Below, one piece after another: positions 24,474 to 31,613 of a stretch of DNA of 64,000 bases. The notes below the pieces were generated by a model, which did no database searches, was not told the origin of the DNA, and saw nothing but the letters and a program-made list of their open reading frames with translations. The translations under genes were made by a program, and so were the position numbers. This stretch comes from DASYML01 sp036009045 (GTDB taxonomy: Bacteria; Acidobacteriota; Blastocatellia; Pyrinomonadales; Pyrinomonadaceae): the NCBI GenBank assembly GCA_036009045.1, contig DASYML010000187.1:101524-165523 (forward strand). The letters run 5' to 3'. Each line of letters opens with the position of its first letter. The first letter of the stretch is position 1.

Positions 24474-25841
24474 TTAGAGATTGTAATCTTTAATCTTGGT
24501 GAGGAGCGTTTTATAGCTCACGCCGAGGGTTTCCGCCGCGCGCGTTTTGTTGCCGTCGTGGGCCTTGAGAGTTTCGCTAATCTTGCGTCGTTCGACGAAG
24601 CTGACGGCGCGCTCGGCGGCTTCGGAGAGTGTGCCGTTGAGGTCCAGTTCGTTGAACGTCTCAGGCTCATTCTTCGTGTTGGCCCAAAGACCGAGGTCCT
24701 GCGGCTCAAGCATAGAGGTGTCTGAGAGAATACAGGCGCGCTCGATGGCGTTCTCAAGTTCGCGCACGTTGCCGGGCCAGGCGTGAGCGTTGAGCGCCTG
24801 TTCGGATGCTTCGCTCAAGACGGCCTCGCGCCCGCGCAGTTCCTTGCCGAGTTGCGCGGCGAAGTGGCGCGCGAGCAGGAGCACGTCGCGTTCGCGTTCG
24901 CGCAAAGGCGGAATCTCTATCGGGAAGACGGCGAGACGAAAGAAGAGGTCGCGGCGAAACTCTCCGCTCTCGGCAGCCGCTCGCAAATCCCTGTTGGTCG
25001 CGGCGACGACGCGCACATCAACGTGAACGGGCGCGCGTCCGCCTATGCGGTCCACGGTTTTCTCCTCTATCGCGCGCAGCAGCTTGCCCTGCACGGCGAG
25101 CGGCAGTTCGCCTATCTCATCAAGAAAGACAGTGCCGCCGGATGCGAGTTCAAACTTTCCCTGGTGGCGTTCGCCCGCGCCCGTGAATGCGCCGCGCTCG
25201 TGGCCGAAGAGTTCATTCTCAATCAGGGTTTCGGGAATCGCGGCGCAGTTGATAGCGACGAAGGCTTTGTCCCTGCGCGCGGAGAGATGATGCACGGCGC
25301 GCGCGAAAAGCTCTTTGCCCGTGCCCGATTCGCCGAGCAAGAGGACGGTCGCTTCGGTCGTGGCGACACGCTGCGTTTCAGCCACGGCGCGCTTGATGAC
25401 TTCGGATTCGCCGATGATGCGCGGAAAGCCATAACGCCTGGAACACTCTTCGCGCAGCAGAATATTTTCCGTGCGCAAGCGTGTCTGTTCCAGCGCGCGT
25501 TCGACCAGCAGCAGCAGGTGATTCGAGTCAACGGGTTTCTGTAAGAAGTCCTGCGCGCCGTCCTTCATCGCCTGCACGGCTTCGTCAATCGAGCCGTAGG
25601 CGGTCATCAGGACGACGGGCACATCAGGGTCCGCCGCGCGCGCGGCACGCAACACATCCAGGCCGGAGCCGTGCGGCATACGCAGGTCTGTGAGGATGAT
25701 GCGATGCGGCGCGCGTGAGATTTCGGCGATGGCCGCGCGCGTCTCAGCCGCTTCGGTCACAGTGTAGCCAGCCGTCTCCAGCGTCAGGCGCAGCACGCGC
25801 CGCAAGCTGTCTTTATCTTCAACGAGCAGTATGTCAGGCAT
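24474..25841 (-). CDS. Sigma-54-dependent response regulator, NtrC family
   Basis: A transcription activator of sigma-54 promoters controlled by phosphorylation. From the ATG at 25839-25841 the 455 residues contain a receiver domain (DILLVEDKDSLRRVL, phospho-acceptor in ILTDLRMPHGSG, VVLMTAYGS, FLQKPV). An AAA+ domain follows (GESGTGKELFARAVH, the sigma-54 contact loop ERGAFTGA, GTVFLDEIGELPL, RRDLFFRLAVFPIEIPPLRER). A Fis-type helix-turn-helix ends the protein (NKTRAAETLGVSYKTLLTKIK). The frame is open to 25949, but those 36 residues are encoded partly by GGAGTCA heptamers, so I reject that start. No cognate histidine kinase is adjacent, so its signal is unknown. Confidence 0.93.
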   Translation of the reverse strand: MPDILLVEDKDSLRRVLRLTLETAGYTVTEAAETRAAIAEISRAPHRIILTDLRMPHGSGLDVLRAARAADPDVPVVLMTAYGSIDEAVQAMKDGAQDFLQKPVDSNHLLLLVERALEQTRLRTENILLREECSRRYGFPRIIGESEVIKRAVAETQRVATTEATVLLLGESGTGKELFARAVHHLSARRDKAFVAINCAAIPETLIENELFGHERGAFTGAGERHQGKFELASGGTVFLDEIGELPLAVQGKLLRAIEEKTVDRIGGRAPVHVDVRVVAATNRDLRAAAESGEFRRDLFFRLAVFPIEIPPLRERERDVLLLARHFAAQLGKELRGREAVLSEASEQALNAHAWPGNVRELENAIERACILSDTSMLEPQDLGLWANTKNEPETFNELDLNGTLSEAAERAVSFVERRKISETLKAHDGNKTRAAETLGVSYKTLLTKIKDYNL

Positions 25842-25875
25842 GATGGAGTCAGGAGTCTCGGAGTCAGGAGTCTTG
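25842..25875. repeat. Heptamer array, GGAGTCA family
   Basis: GGAGTCA, GGAGTCT, CGGAGTCA and GGAGTCT follow each other directly before the start codon of the NtrC-type regulator. No mirrored arm is seen. Confidence 0.7.
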
Positions 25876-26520
25876 AGCCGGAAGAAAAGTTGTTGCCGTC
25901 TTTGCTTCCGCATGTTGACCGTTGGCCTGCGGACTCTGTTGTTTATCATTCATCGTGAAGCGTTGATGTGTCAAGCAGGGGTTTAGAGCGATGTGCAAGA
26001 GCACGAGACCGGAACGACACAGCGTCCATGCCAGTACCGCCAACGGCATCAAGCACGGATGCGAATTGTCACTTTACGTGGCAGGACTGTGAACTACGCT
26101 TCACACTTTATCAAACTCGTCAGAGACGCACGCGCTACATCAAGCCGTTACTCAGGGAAACATAAAAGAGGGGCCAAACACTCGCAAAACAGGCCCGCGC
26201 GCGAATCTTTATCCTCGCTGAAAGACACCGGCAGCGGGAGTTAAACGGCTTCGAGCGGGCGTTATTTCGGTGCGGCTCAGCATTTGCTAATAGCAAGGGC
26301 GGGCGCGTGTCTCTCTTGGCGCGTGCCCCGTTCATGTTGGACCAGTGAGAGAGCGTTTCAGCGGCGCGGATGTAGCCGAAGTTAAAAACGCCTGAAGGGA
26401 GTTGCGGTGCGGCGCTCCTTCTCAAGCGAAGGCTACAACCAGGACGTGAGAGCGCCCTCGATTAACTAACCAAGGAATCGTTCCCTCGTGCGCGGCTCCG
26501 CACGCAGCGTGCGAGCGGAA
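25876..26520. other. Intergenic region, possible unrecognised transcript
   Basis: About 650 bases without a convincing protein gene; short frames on both strands look random. A strong hairpin terminator follows on the right (26528-26557), although no plus-strand gene is known to need it. Several local inverted repeats occur, for example around 26395-26425 and 26488-26515, so a structured RNA is conceivable, but I cannot match one. Confidence 0.4.
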
Positions 26521-26527
26521 CGTAAAG

Positions 26528-26557
26528 CGCCCCGGCGACTCTCAGGCCGCCGGGGCG
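26528..26557 (+). terminator. G+C-rich hairpin terminator
   Basis: CGCCCCGGCG (26528-26537) pairs perfectly with CGCCGGGGCG (26548-26557) over a ten-base loop and is followed by TCTTTA on the plus strand. It may end an unknown plus-strand RNA or back up the dacB hairpin on the other strand. Confidence 0.6.
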
Positions 26558-26567
26558 TCTTTAGTTT

Positions 26568-26634
26568 AGAGGCTAGAGGTTAGAGGCTAGTTAAAGGCAA
26601 AGTGTTTTTAACTAGCCTCTAACCTCTAGCCTCT
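26568..26634. repeat. Heptamer inverted repeat, GAGGCTA/GAGGTTA family, perfect arms
   Basis: The 28-base arms 26568-26595 and 26607-26634 are exact reverse complements, including the variant word GAGGTTA in the middle. Loop 26596-26606; the right arm is followed by GCTTTTTT. It abuts the dacB stop codon at 26641. Confidence 0.95.
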
Positions 26635-26640
26635 GCTTTT

Positions 26641-28065
26641 TTAGTTCGCTCCAGATTCATACTCGTCTTTGCGTCCGGCTGCTGCCGGGTCAACTTCTGT
26701 GTTGTTGAGGCGCATGGCGAGCGTGACGGGTGTGTAGGCGAATGGGGCCGGGCCGCCGCGTGCATTTTGAATCTCCGTCACGAGCACGTCCTGATTCTGG
26801 CGAAAGCGCCCGACATTGCCGTGACGGTTGAAGATGACGAAGAGGAGCGTTTCGCCGCTGCGCGTCCGCATCTGCCCGACGAGCGCGCTCGCGCCGCCAT
26901 CGGTCCTTCCGAGCGTGCCCGTTTTCCCGATCACGCTGCCGCGCGACGCGCCAGACGTATAACGTTTTTGCAGCGTCCCAGGGTCAACGCCCGCGACCGG
27001 CAAAATGTCCGAGGGCGAGAGTTGATGCTGCATCAATTCGTCGCGCAAGGCCCTATAGATTTTCATCATCGCGCGCGGCGTGACGCGATTGATGCCGAGG
27101 CCGCTCGTCGAACTGAGCGATACTTCCGCAGGGTTGATGCCGATTGTGCTGGTGAGAAAACGTTGGAGGCCCTGTGGCCCGCCGAGGGTATCGCCGATGC
27201 GCTCGGCCATGAAATTATTTGAATAGCAGAGCAGGACTTTGAGCACATCCACGAGCGTGCTCGAACGGTGAACCAGTAAAGGGCGAGCGTTGGCGGGCAC
27301 TGAATCAACGTAGACCGCGCCCATCACGGCGACGCTCGGAGTGATGCCTTTGAAACTCGCCGCATCGCCCATCGCCGCGCGTTCTTCTTCCCAGGCGCGG
27401 GTCGCTCTCGCAGGGCGGCGTGCGACATCGAGCGTATCGTAGAGTTGATCGCCGGAACGCTGCGCGGACCCATCGAAGTTCATCGTAAAGCCGGGCGCGA
27501 CGAAGAGGTTGCCCGTCACCGTGCGTATGCCCTGCCGGTTCAGTTCGTGCGCGAGCATGACCGCGTGCTCGTAATGAAAAGAAGGGTCGCGCCCGGAGAT
27601 GATGAGGTCGCCCGTGATGGTCCCGGTCGCGGCGTCGAAAGAGCCGTTGGTCCAGACAGCGGTCACGAAGCGATGCTGTGGGCCAAAGGTCTTGAGCGCG
27701 TCGAGCGCCGTCGCCAGCTTGACGGCGGAGGCAGGATTGAAAGCCTCTTCCGCGTTGAGCGAGGCCAGCATCTTCCCGTCCATCGTTTCGACTAACACGC
27801 CCTGGTCGCCCGTCAACAGAGTTTGATAAGCAGGCTGCGCGATGTCCGGCGCGATGGTCGCGGGCTGCGCGTCGGTGGTCCGGGCGGGCGTCGGATAAGT
27901 TAAAATCGTCGGGTGGACGAGAGGCCGCGTCGTTGTCGTCTTATCAGTCTGCTCTGTTGGAGCGACGGACGTGCCCTGGGCCAACGCGTTGACAGTCATG
28001 CTCGCGCAGGTTAATAAAAGAATCAGGGTGAGAACGAAACGGCGTGCGAACCCTTGCTCGATCAT
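26641..28065 (-). CDS. dacB: D-alanyl-D-alanine carboxypeptidase/endopeptidase (PBP4 type)
   Basis: A periplasmic class C penicillin-binding protein that trims or cuts peptidoglycan cross-links. From the ATG at 28063-28065 the 474 residues begin with a signal peptide (FVLTLILLLTCASMTVNALAQG). The three catalytic motifs are present: SxxK in FNPASAVKLATALD, SxN in YSNNFMAERIGD, and KTG in GSVIGKTGTLGRTDGG. GDLIISGRDPSF is also typical of PBP4. The frame continues 170 codons upstream, but that sequence has no signal peptide or family match, so I reject it. GGAGAGAGAT precedes the chosen ATG. A perfect heptamer hairpin follows the stop. Confidence 0.92.
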   Translation of the reverse strand: MIEQGFARRFVLTLILLLTCASMTVNALAQGTSVAPTEQTDKTTTTRPLVHPTILTYPTPARTTDAQPATIAPDIAQPAYQTLLTGDQGVLVETMDGKMLASLNAEEAFNPASAVKLATALDALKTFGPQHRFVTAVWTNGSFDAATGTITGDLIISGRDPSFHYEHAVMLAHELNRQGIRTVTGNLFVAPGFTMNFDGSAQRSGDQLYDTLDVARRPARATRAWEEERAAMGDAASFKGITPSVAVMGAVYVDSVPANARPLLVHRSSTLVDVLKVLLCYSNNFMAERIGDTLGGPQGLQRFLTSTIGINPAEVSLSSTSGLGINRVTPRAMMKIYRALRDELMQHQLSPSDILPVAGVDPGTLQKRYTSGASRGSVIGKTGTLGRTDGGASALVGQMRTRSGETLLFVIFNRHGNVGRFRQNQDVLVTEIQNARGGPAPFAYTPVTLAMRLNNTEVDPAAAGRKDEYESGAN

Positions 28066-28262
28066 CTTATCTCTCTCCGCAAAAAAAAATATCCAGGGGG
28101 AATTGAATGCATGCAGTATAGCATAGCAACGTCCGCTCGAACCTCTGAAAATTTCGCTGAAGCGGCGGCGGACGCGAGCCTTAAGATGAGATAAAGGGTT
28201 TGAGGGGATGCACACGCGCGCCCGATGTTGTAATGTTTGTCCGGGCGTTGACGACCATTTTG

Positions 28263-28290
28263 TTGACAATGGCGCGAGCACGCTCATAAA
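28263..28290 (+). promoter_or_regulatory. Promoter for the Ogg gene
   Basis: TTGACA at 28263-28268, a 16-base spacer, and CATAAA at 28285-28290. It ends about 20 bases before the GTG start of the DNA glycosylase gene, so the leader would be very short. Confidence 0.5.
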
Positions 28291-28311
28291 ATCCACGGCG
28301 TAGACAACCTT

Positions 28312-28974
28312 GTGCGACCAAGCAACCATCCTGTCACTATTGAAAACATCCAGGCGACGCACAAAGCGCGAGCTTCTTTGATTCGCGCGCGTCTCGCAGA
28401 GTTTCAAGCCGTCTGGGAAGAAGGCTCGGACAGGCGCCTCTGGGAAGAACTGGTCTACTGCATTTTTACTGCCGGAGCGTCTGCGCGGATGGGCCTGCGC
28501 TCGGTTGAAGCCGTCAAGCATCTGCTCCTTGATGGAGAGCACGAAGAGTTGACTCGTGCGCTGACCGGCAAGCATCGCTATCCTGTGTCGCGTCCCGGCT
28601 ATATCGTCGCCACGCGATCATTCCTGTTGGCAGACTGCCGCCTGCGCCTGCGCGAGCGACTCAAAGGATTCGAGGACCCGCTCGACAGACGCGACTGGCT
28701 GGCGAAAGAGAAGCGCATCAAAGGTCTAGGCTATAAAGAGGCTAGCCACTTCCTGCGAAACGTGGGCCTGAAGGGCTACGGGATACTGGATAAGCATATC
28801 CTGCACAGCCTCTCGGAACTGGGCGTCATCGAATCGCCGCAGCCGCCCACGACCCGCGCACGTTATCTATGGACGGAGGAGAGACTCAAACAATTCGCAC
28901 GCGACATCAACATTGACTTCGACGAGCTTGACCTGGTCCTCTGGTCCATGAAGACCGGAGAGATTCTGAAATAA
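28312..28974 (+). CDS. ogg: N-glycosylase/DNA lyase, Ogg2 (archaeal) type
   Basis: An 8-oxoguanine DNA glycosylase with beta-lyase activity, mainly known from archaea and some thermophilic bacteria. The 220-residue protein has the helix-hairpin-helix and catalytic region IKGLGYKEASHFLRNVGLKGYGILDKHIL. The Lys of GYKEAS and the Asp of GILDKHI are the expected catalytic pair, and ELVYCIFTAGASARMGLRSVEAV is typical of the N-terminal helices. The C-terminus FDELDLVLWSMKTGEILK matches the archaeal family. There is no iron-sulfur cluster Cys set, which separates it from endonuclease III. The start is a GTG directly downstream of a promoter. Confidence 0.85.
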   Translation: MRPSNHPVTIENIQATHKARASLIRARLAEFQAVWEEGSDRRLWEELVYCIFTAGASARMGLRSVEAVKHLLLDGEHEELTRALTGKHRYPVSRPGYIVATRSFLLADCRLRLRERLKGFEDPLDRRDWLAKEKRIKGLGYKEASHFLRNVGLKGYGILDKHILHSLSELGVIESPQPPTTRARYLWTEERLKQFARDINIDFDELDLVLWSMKTGEILK

Positions 28975-28976
28975 TG

Positions 28977-29055
28977 ATTGCGGAATGCGGATTGTGGAAT
29001 GATAAATAGAAGAGCTTGCTTTAATTTCCTGATTCCACAATCCGCATTCCGCAAT
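28977..29055. repeat. Heptamer inverted repeat, GCGGAAT/GCGGATT family, perfect arms
   Basis: Left arm 28977-29000 (ATTGCGGAATGCGGATTGTG and on) is exactly mirrored at 29032-29055, and one further ATCCGCATT word follows. The loop carries AGAGCTTGCTTTAA. It begins three bases after the Ogg stop codon. Confidence 0.92.
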
Positions 29056-29075
29056 CCGCATTGAGAGGTTTCCCC

Positions 29076-30686
29076 ATGCAGTATCATGATTCACAGAAGG
29101 GTTTGAGACGGGTGGCGGTCGTGTTGTTGGCCGCCTTTGCCATGTGCGCGGTGTGTTCTGCGGCGGCGGGGGTGGTCCTGGCGGGTGATAAGACGCGCAA
29201 TCATGCCGAACGCGCTCTGCACGATGGCGACTATGAGACGGCAGAGAAGTTGTACCGCGAGTTGCTTGAGAAGAATACGCGCGACACGGACGCGCGCCTC
29301 GGCTTGAGCTATGCGCTGCTCAAGCGCAGGCACTTACAGGACTCCTTCGATCATGCAGCGCGCGTCATCGCGGTTGACCCTCTCAACTCGCGCGCTCATG
29401 CCCTCATCGGCGCGGCGGTCCTCGCGGCGGGAGACTTTCGCCTCTCCGTCGAAGAGTTTCGCACGGCGCTCAGCATCCGGGAGAACGAGACGCTGGCGAT
29501 TGCCGGGCTGGCGATGGTTGATTTTTACGAGAACCGTTTGACCTCCAGCATTAACGGCCTCCGACGCGCCGTCTATCTGGACCCCGACGAGCCTGACTAT
29601 CTCTTCAATCTGGCCCAGGCCGCAGCCCGCACGGAACGTTTCAAGGAAGCGGCTGACGCTTACGAACGTTTTCTCGTCGTCGCGCCGCACACGGACGCGG
29701 ACCGCCGCGCGCGCATTCGCGGACTCATAGACTTCATGCGTTACCTGGGCCAACAAAGCTCTCTCTATGTGCAGGACGGCGAGAGTCATGTCGCCCTGCC
29801 CTTCGAGATAGTCAACAACCGGCCCGTCATACAGGTTCGCCTCAACGGCTCGAAAGAGGTTTACCGTTTCGTGCTCGACACGGGGTCCGGGATGGCCGTC
29901 ATCTCCGAGAGCACCGCGCAGCGATTGGGCGTGCGGCCCGTCGCGCGCGGCGGCGATGCGCGAGCCGTCGGCGGCGCAGGGCGTTTTGAAATCGTCTACG
30001 GCTTTCTCTCGTCTATCGAAATGGGCGAGGCTCGCGTCGAGAATGTGCCCGTCTACATTCGACGCTTTTTCGATGAGGGCGATAAGCCCGTTGACGGCTA
30101 CGTGGGTCTTTCCATCATCGCCAAATATATCACCACGGTTGACTACGGCACGCAGACCTTCTCGCTCGTCAGCCAGCGCGACCAGAGTAAGAACCCCGCG
30201 CAACGAAATCCCAACAGCATAGACATTCCGATACGCACTACTTCGAGCGGTTTCCTGAGCGGCGAAGTCTTGCTTGAGGGAATCAAAAAACCTCTCAACT
30301 TTATCCTCGACACGGGCGCGAGCGTCTCCGTCATCGCAGAGAAACTCGCCATCAGCGAAGAGATGGACCGCTTCCTGCAAACTCAGCGCATGACGATTTA
30401 CGGGGCCGCAGGGGTTGCCGACGATGTCAAGATGCTGATGCTGCCGAGCGTCAAAATTGGTCCACACCTGTGCGAGAAAATACCCGCTGCGGTGCTGGAC
30501 CTGGAACCGATTAACGAGACCACGGGCTTTACACAGAACGGCATCATCGGCGGAAATTTTCTACGACAGTTTCGCGTCACCTTCAATTTCGTCAAGGGCG
30601 TCGTGACGCTCGAACCCCTGATTCCGAGAGCGCCCGGCGGCGAGAAGCGTGCCCCGGAAGGAGAAGCCAGCGCGCGCAAGTTATGA
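29076..30686 (+). CDS. Exported TPR protein with two retropepsin-like domains
   Basis: From the ATG at 29076 the product has 536 residues: a signal peptide or anchor (VAVVLLAAFAMCAVCSAAAGVVLAG), five or so TPR-like helix pairs (about 40-200), then two aspartyl protease-like domains. The first active-site motif is FVLDTGSGMAVIS, the second FILDTGASVSVIA; each is followed by a downstream G-[FL] strand pattern (IGGNFLRQFRVTF closes the second). Two full DTG motifs in one chain could let it act as an intramolecular pair, whereas retroviral-type enzymes dimerise. An in-frame TTG at 29061 is an alternative start; GAGAGG favours the ATG. It overlaps the following PIN gene by four bases. Substrate unknown. 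Confidence 0.82.
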   Translation: MQYHDSQKGLRRVAVVLLAAFAMCAVCSAAAGVVLAGDKTRNHAERALHDGDYETAEKLYRELLEKNTRDTDARLGLSYALLKRRHLQDSFDHAARVIAVDPLNSRAHALIGAAVLAAGDFRLSVEEFRTALSIRENETLAIAGLAMVDFYENRLTSSINGLRRAVYLDPDEPDYLFNLAQAAARTERFKEAADAYERFLVVAPHTDADRRARIRGLIDFMRYLGQQSSLYVQDGESHVALPFEIVNNRPVIQVRLNGSKEVYRFVLDTGSGMAVISESTAQRLGVRPVARGGDARAVGGAGRFEIVYGFLSSIEMGEARVENVPVYIRRFFDEGDKPVDGYVGLSIIAKYITTVDYGTQTFSLVSQRDQSKNPAQRNPNSIDIPIRTTSSGFLSGEVLLEGIKKPLNFILDTGASVSVIAEKLAISEEMDRFLQTQRMTIYGAAGVADDVKMLMLPSVKIGPHLCEKIPAAVLDLEPINETTGFTQNGIIGGNFLRQFRVTFNFVKGVVTLEPLIPRAPGGEKRAPEGEASARKL

Positions 30687-31171
30687 AACAGAGTCTCTAT
30701 TTGGAAACGTCCGTCATCGGCGCTTACCTCGACAACGGTGAGCCTTTTCGTCGTGACCTGACGATTCGCTGGTGGGAGCATGAGATGAAGGAATATCGCG
30801 CCGTCGTTTCGCCGCTGGTCCAGCGTGAACTTGAACGCGTGCCCGAACCGCATCGCACAGGTTATCTCAAGCTCTTAGAGCCGCTCGAACAATTGGAACT
30901 CGCGGACGAAGCGTCCATCCTCGCCGAAGGCTATATCTCGCGCGGTATCTTTCATCGCAAATATATCGGCGACGCTTTGCACGTTGCGGTTGCTTCCCTC
31001 AACAAGATAGATTATCTAGTAACATGGAATTTCGGTCATCTGGCGAACGTCCGCAGGCAGGCGCGCATACGCCTTTTCAATACCGCCGCTGGCTTCTTCG
31101 TCCCGATGATCGTGACGCCGGAATTTTTAGTCTCGGAAGCGACGGAAAGGACAGTGACCAGTGACGAGTGA
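30683..31171 (+). CDS. PIN-domain protein, likely VapC-like RNase
   Basis: A 162-residue PIN-fold protein beginning MKQSLYLETSVIGAYLDNG, with the first acidic residue in LETS rather than the more common DTS. SPLVQRELERV supplies the second acidic site, and IGDALHVAVASLNKIDYLVTWNFGHLAN holds the D-x-H motif and the conserved TWN(F/D) strand. PIN proteins are metal-dependent RNases and often toxins. It overlaps the upstream gene by four bases. The last residues (TVTSDE and the TGA stop) are encoded inside a GTGACGA heptamer arm, so the repeat has replaced the original end of the gene. A small gene 68 bases downstream may be its partner. Confidence 0.8.
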   Translation: MKQSLYLETSVIGAYLDNGEPFRRDLTIRWWEHEMKEYRAVVSPLVQRELERVPEPHRTGYLKLLEPLEQLELADEASILAEGYISRGIFHRKYIGDALHVAVASLNKIDYLVTWNFGHLANVRRQARIRLFNTAAGFFVPMIVTPEFLVSEATERTVTSDE

Positions 31172-31232
31172 TAAGTGACAAGTAAGAGCAATCTGTTTTA
31201 ACTTGTCACTTATCACTCGTCACTGGTCACTG
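31152..31232. repeat. Heptamer inverted repeat, GTGACGA family, perfect 32-base arms
   Basis: The left arm 31152-31183 contains GTGACCA, GTGACGA, GTGATAA, GTGACAA in that order; the right arm 31201-31232 is its exact reverse complement. The 17-base loop ends in TTTTA and TGCTTTAAG follows. The left arm overlaps the end of the PIN coding sequence. Confidence 0.97.
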
Positions 31233-31239
31233 CTTTAAG

Positions 31240-31479
31240 ATGTATCGGAAGCCCAGATTTTTAGAAGTGCTGCACGCGATTCGTGAAGAGATGTCGCGTG
31301 AAGCGGATTATGATGTGGACCTCTTCGCGGAGATGGTCCGTTCGGGCGCGCGTCCGGCTCTCGGCGCTGAGCGCCACATACGCGGCTTTAAAAGTCGCGC
31401 CGAACGTGCAGACGACGCTGCTGCCGTCGAAGCCGCCGCGCCGCCCCGGCAGAAACGCCGCAAACGCGCGACGCAATAA
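31240..31479 (+). CDS. Small hypothetical protein, possible PIN partner
   Basis: I do not recognise a named family. The 79-residue product starts MYRKPRFLEVLHAIREEMSREADYDVDLFAEMVRSG. The LEVLHAIREEM helix resembles small proteins often encoded beside PIN-domain toxins, where they may act as antitoxins. The tail is Ala/Arg-rich and basic (PPRQKRRKRATQ). The ATG lies seven bases after the hairpin that follows the PIN gene, with no Shine-Dalgarno site between. Its own stop is followed directly by another heptamer hairpin. The pairing with the PIN protein is an inference from position. Confidence 0.55.
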   Translation: MYRKPRFLEVLHAIREEMSREADYDVDLFAEMVRSGARPALGAERHIRGFKSRAERADDAAAVEAAAPPRQKRRKRATQ

Positions 31480-31480
31480 C

Positions 31481-31606
31481 AGCAGCGACAAGTGATGAGT
31501 GACGAGTGACGAGTTAAAGACAAAAGATAAGAGGCAAGCTTGCCTCTCATCATCACTCGCCGCTGCTTCTTCTTACTTGTCACTCGTCACTTGTCACTTG
31601 TCACTT
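31481..31606. repeat. Compound heptamer inverted repeat, GTGACGA family
   Basis: Left arm 31481-31515 (AGCGACA, AGTGATG, AGTGACG, AGTGACG, AGTT) is followed by GTTAAAG and an inner perfect palindrome GAGGCAAGCTTGCCTC (31531-31546). A partial right arm (to 31567) ends in GCTGCTTCTT, and a second array of CGTCACT/TGTCACT words runs to 31606. It seems to be two hairpins merged. Confidence 0.85.
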
Positions 31607-31613
31607 AATTTTT

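Noticed and set aside
25842..25949. Upstream start for the NtrC-type regulator
   Set aside because: The added residues come partly from GGAGTCA heptamers and precede the normal receiver-domain start.
26641..28575. Longer 644-residue start for dacB
   Set aside because: The extra 170 residues put the signal peptide in the middle of the protein and have no family match.
29334..30467. 377-codon minus-strand frame
   Set aside because: Antisense to the TPR-retropepsin gene, low-complexity charged composition, no domain.
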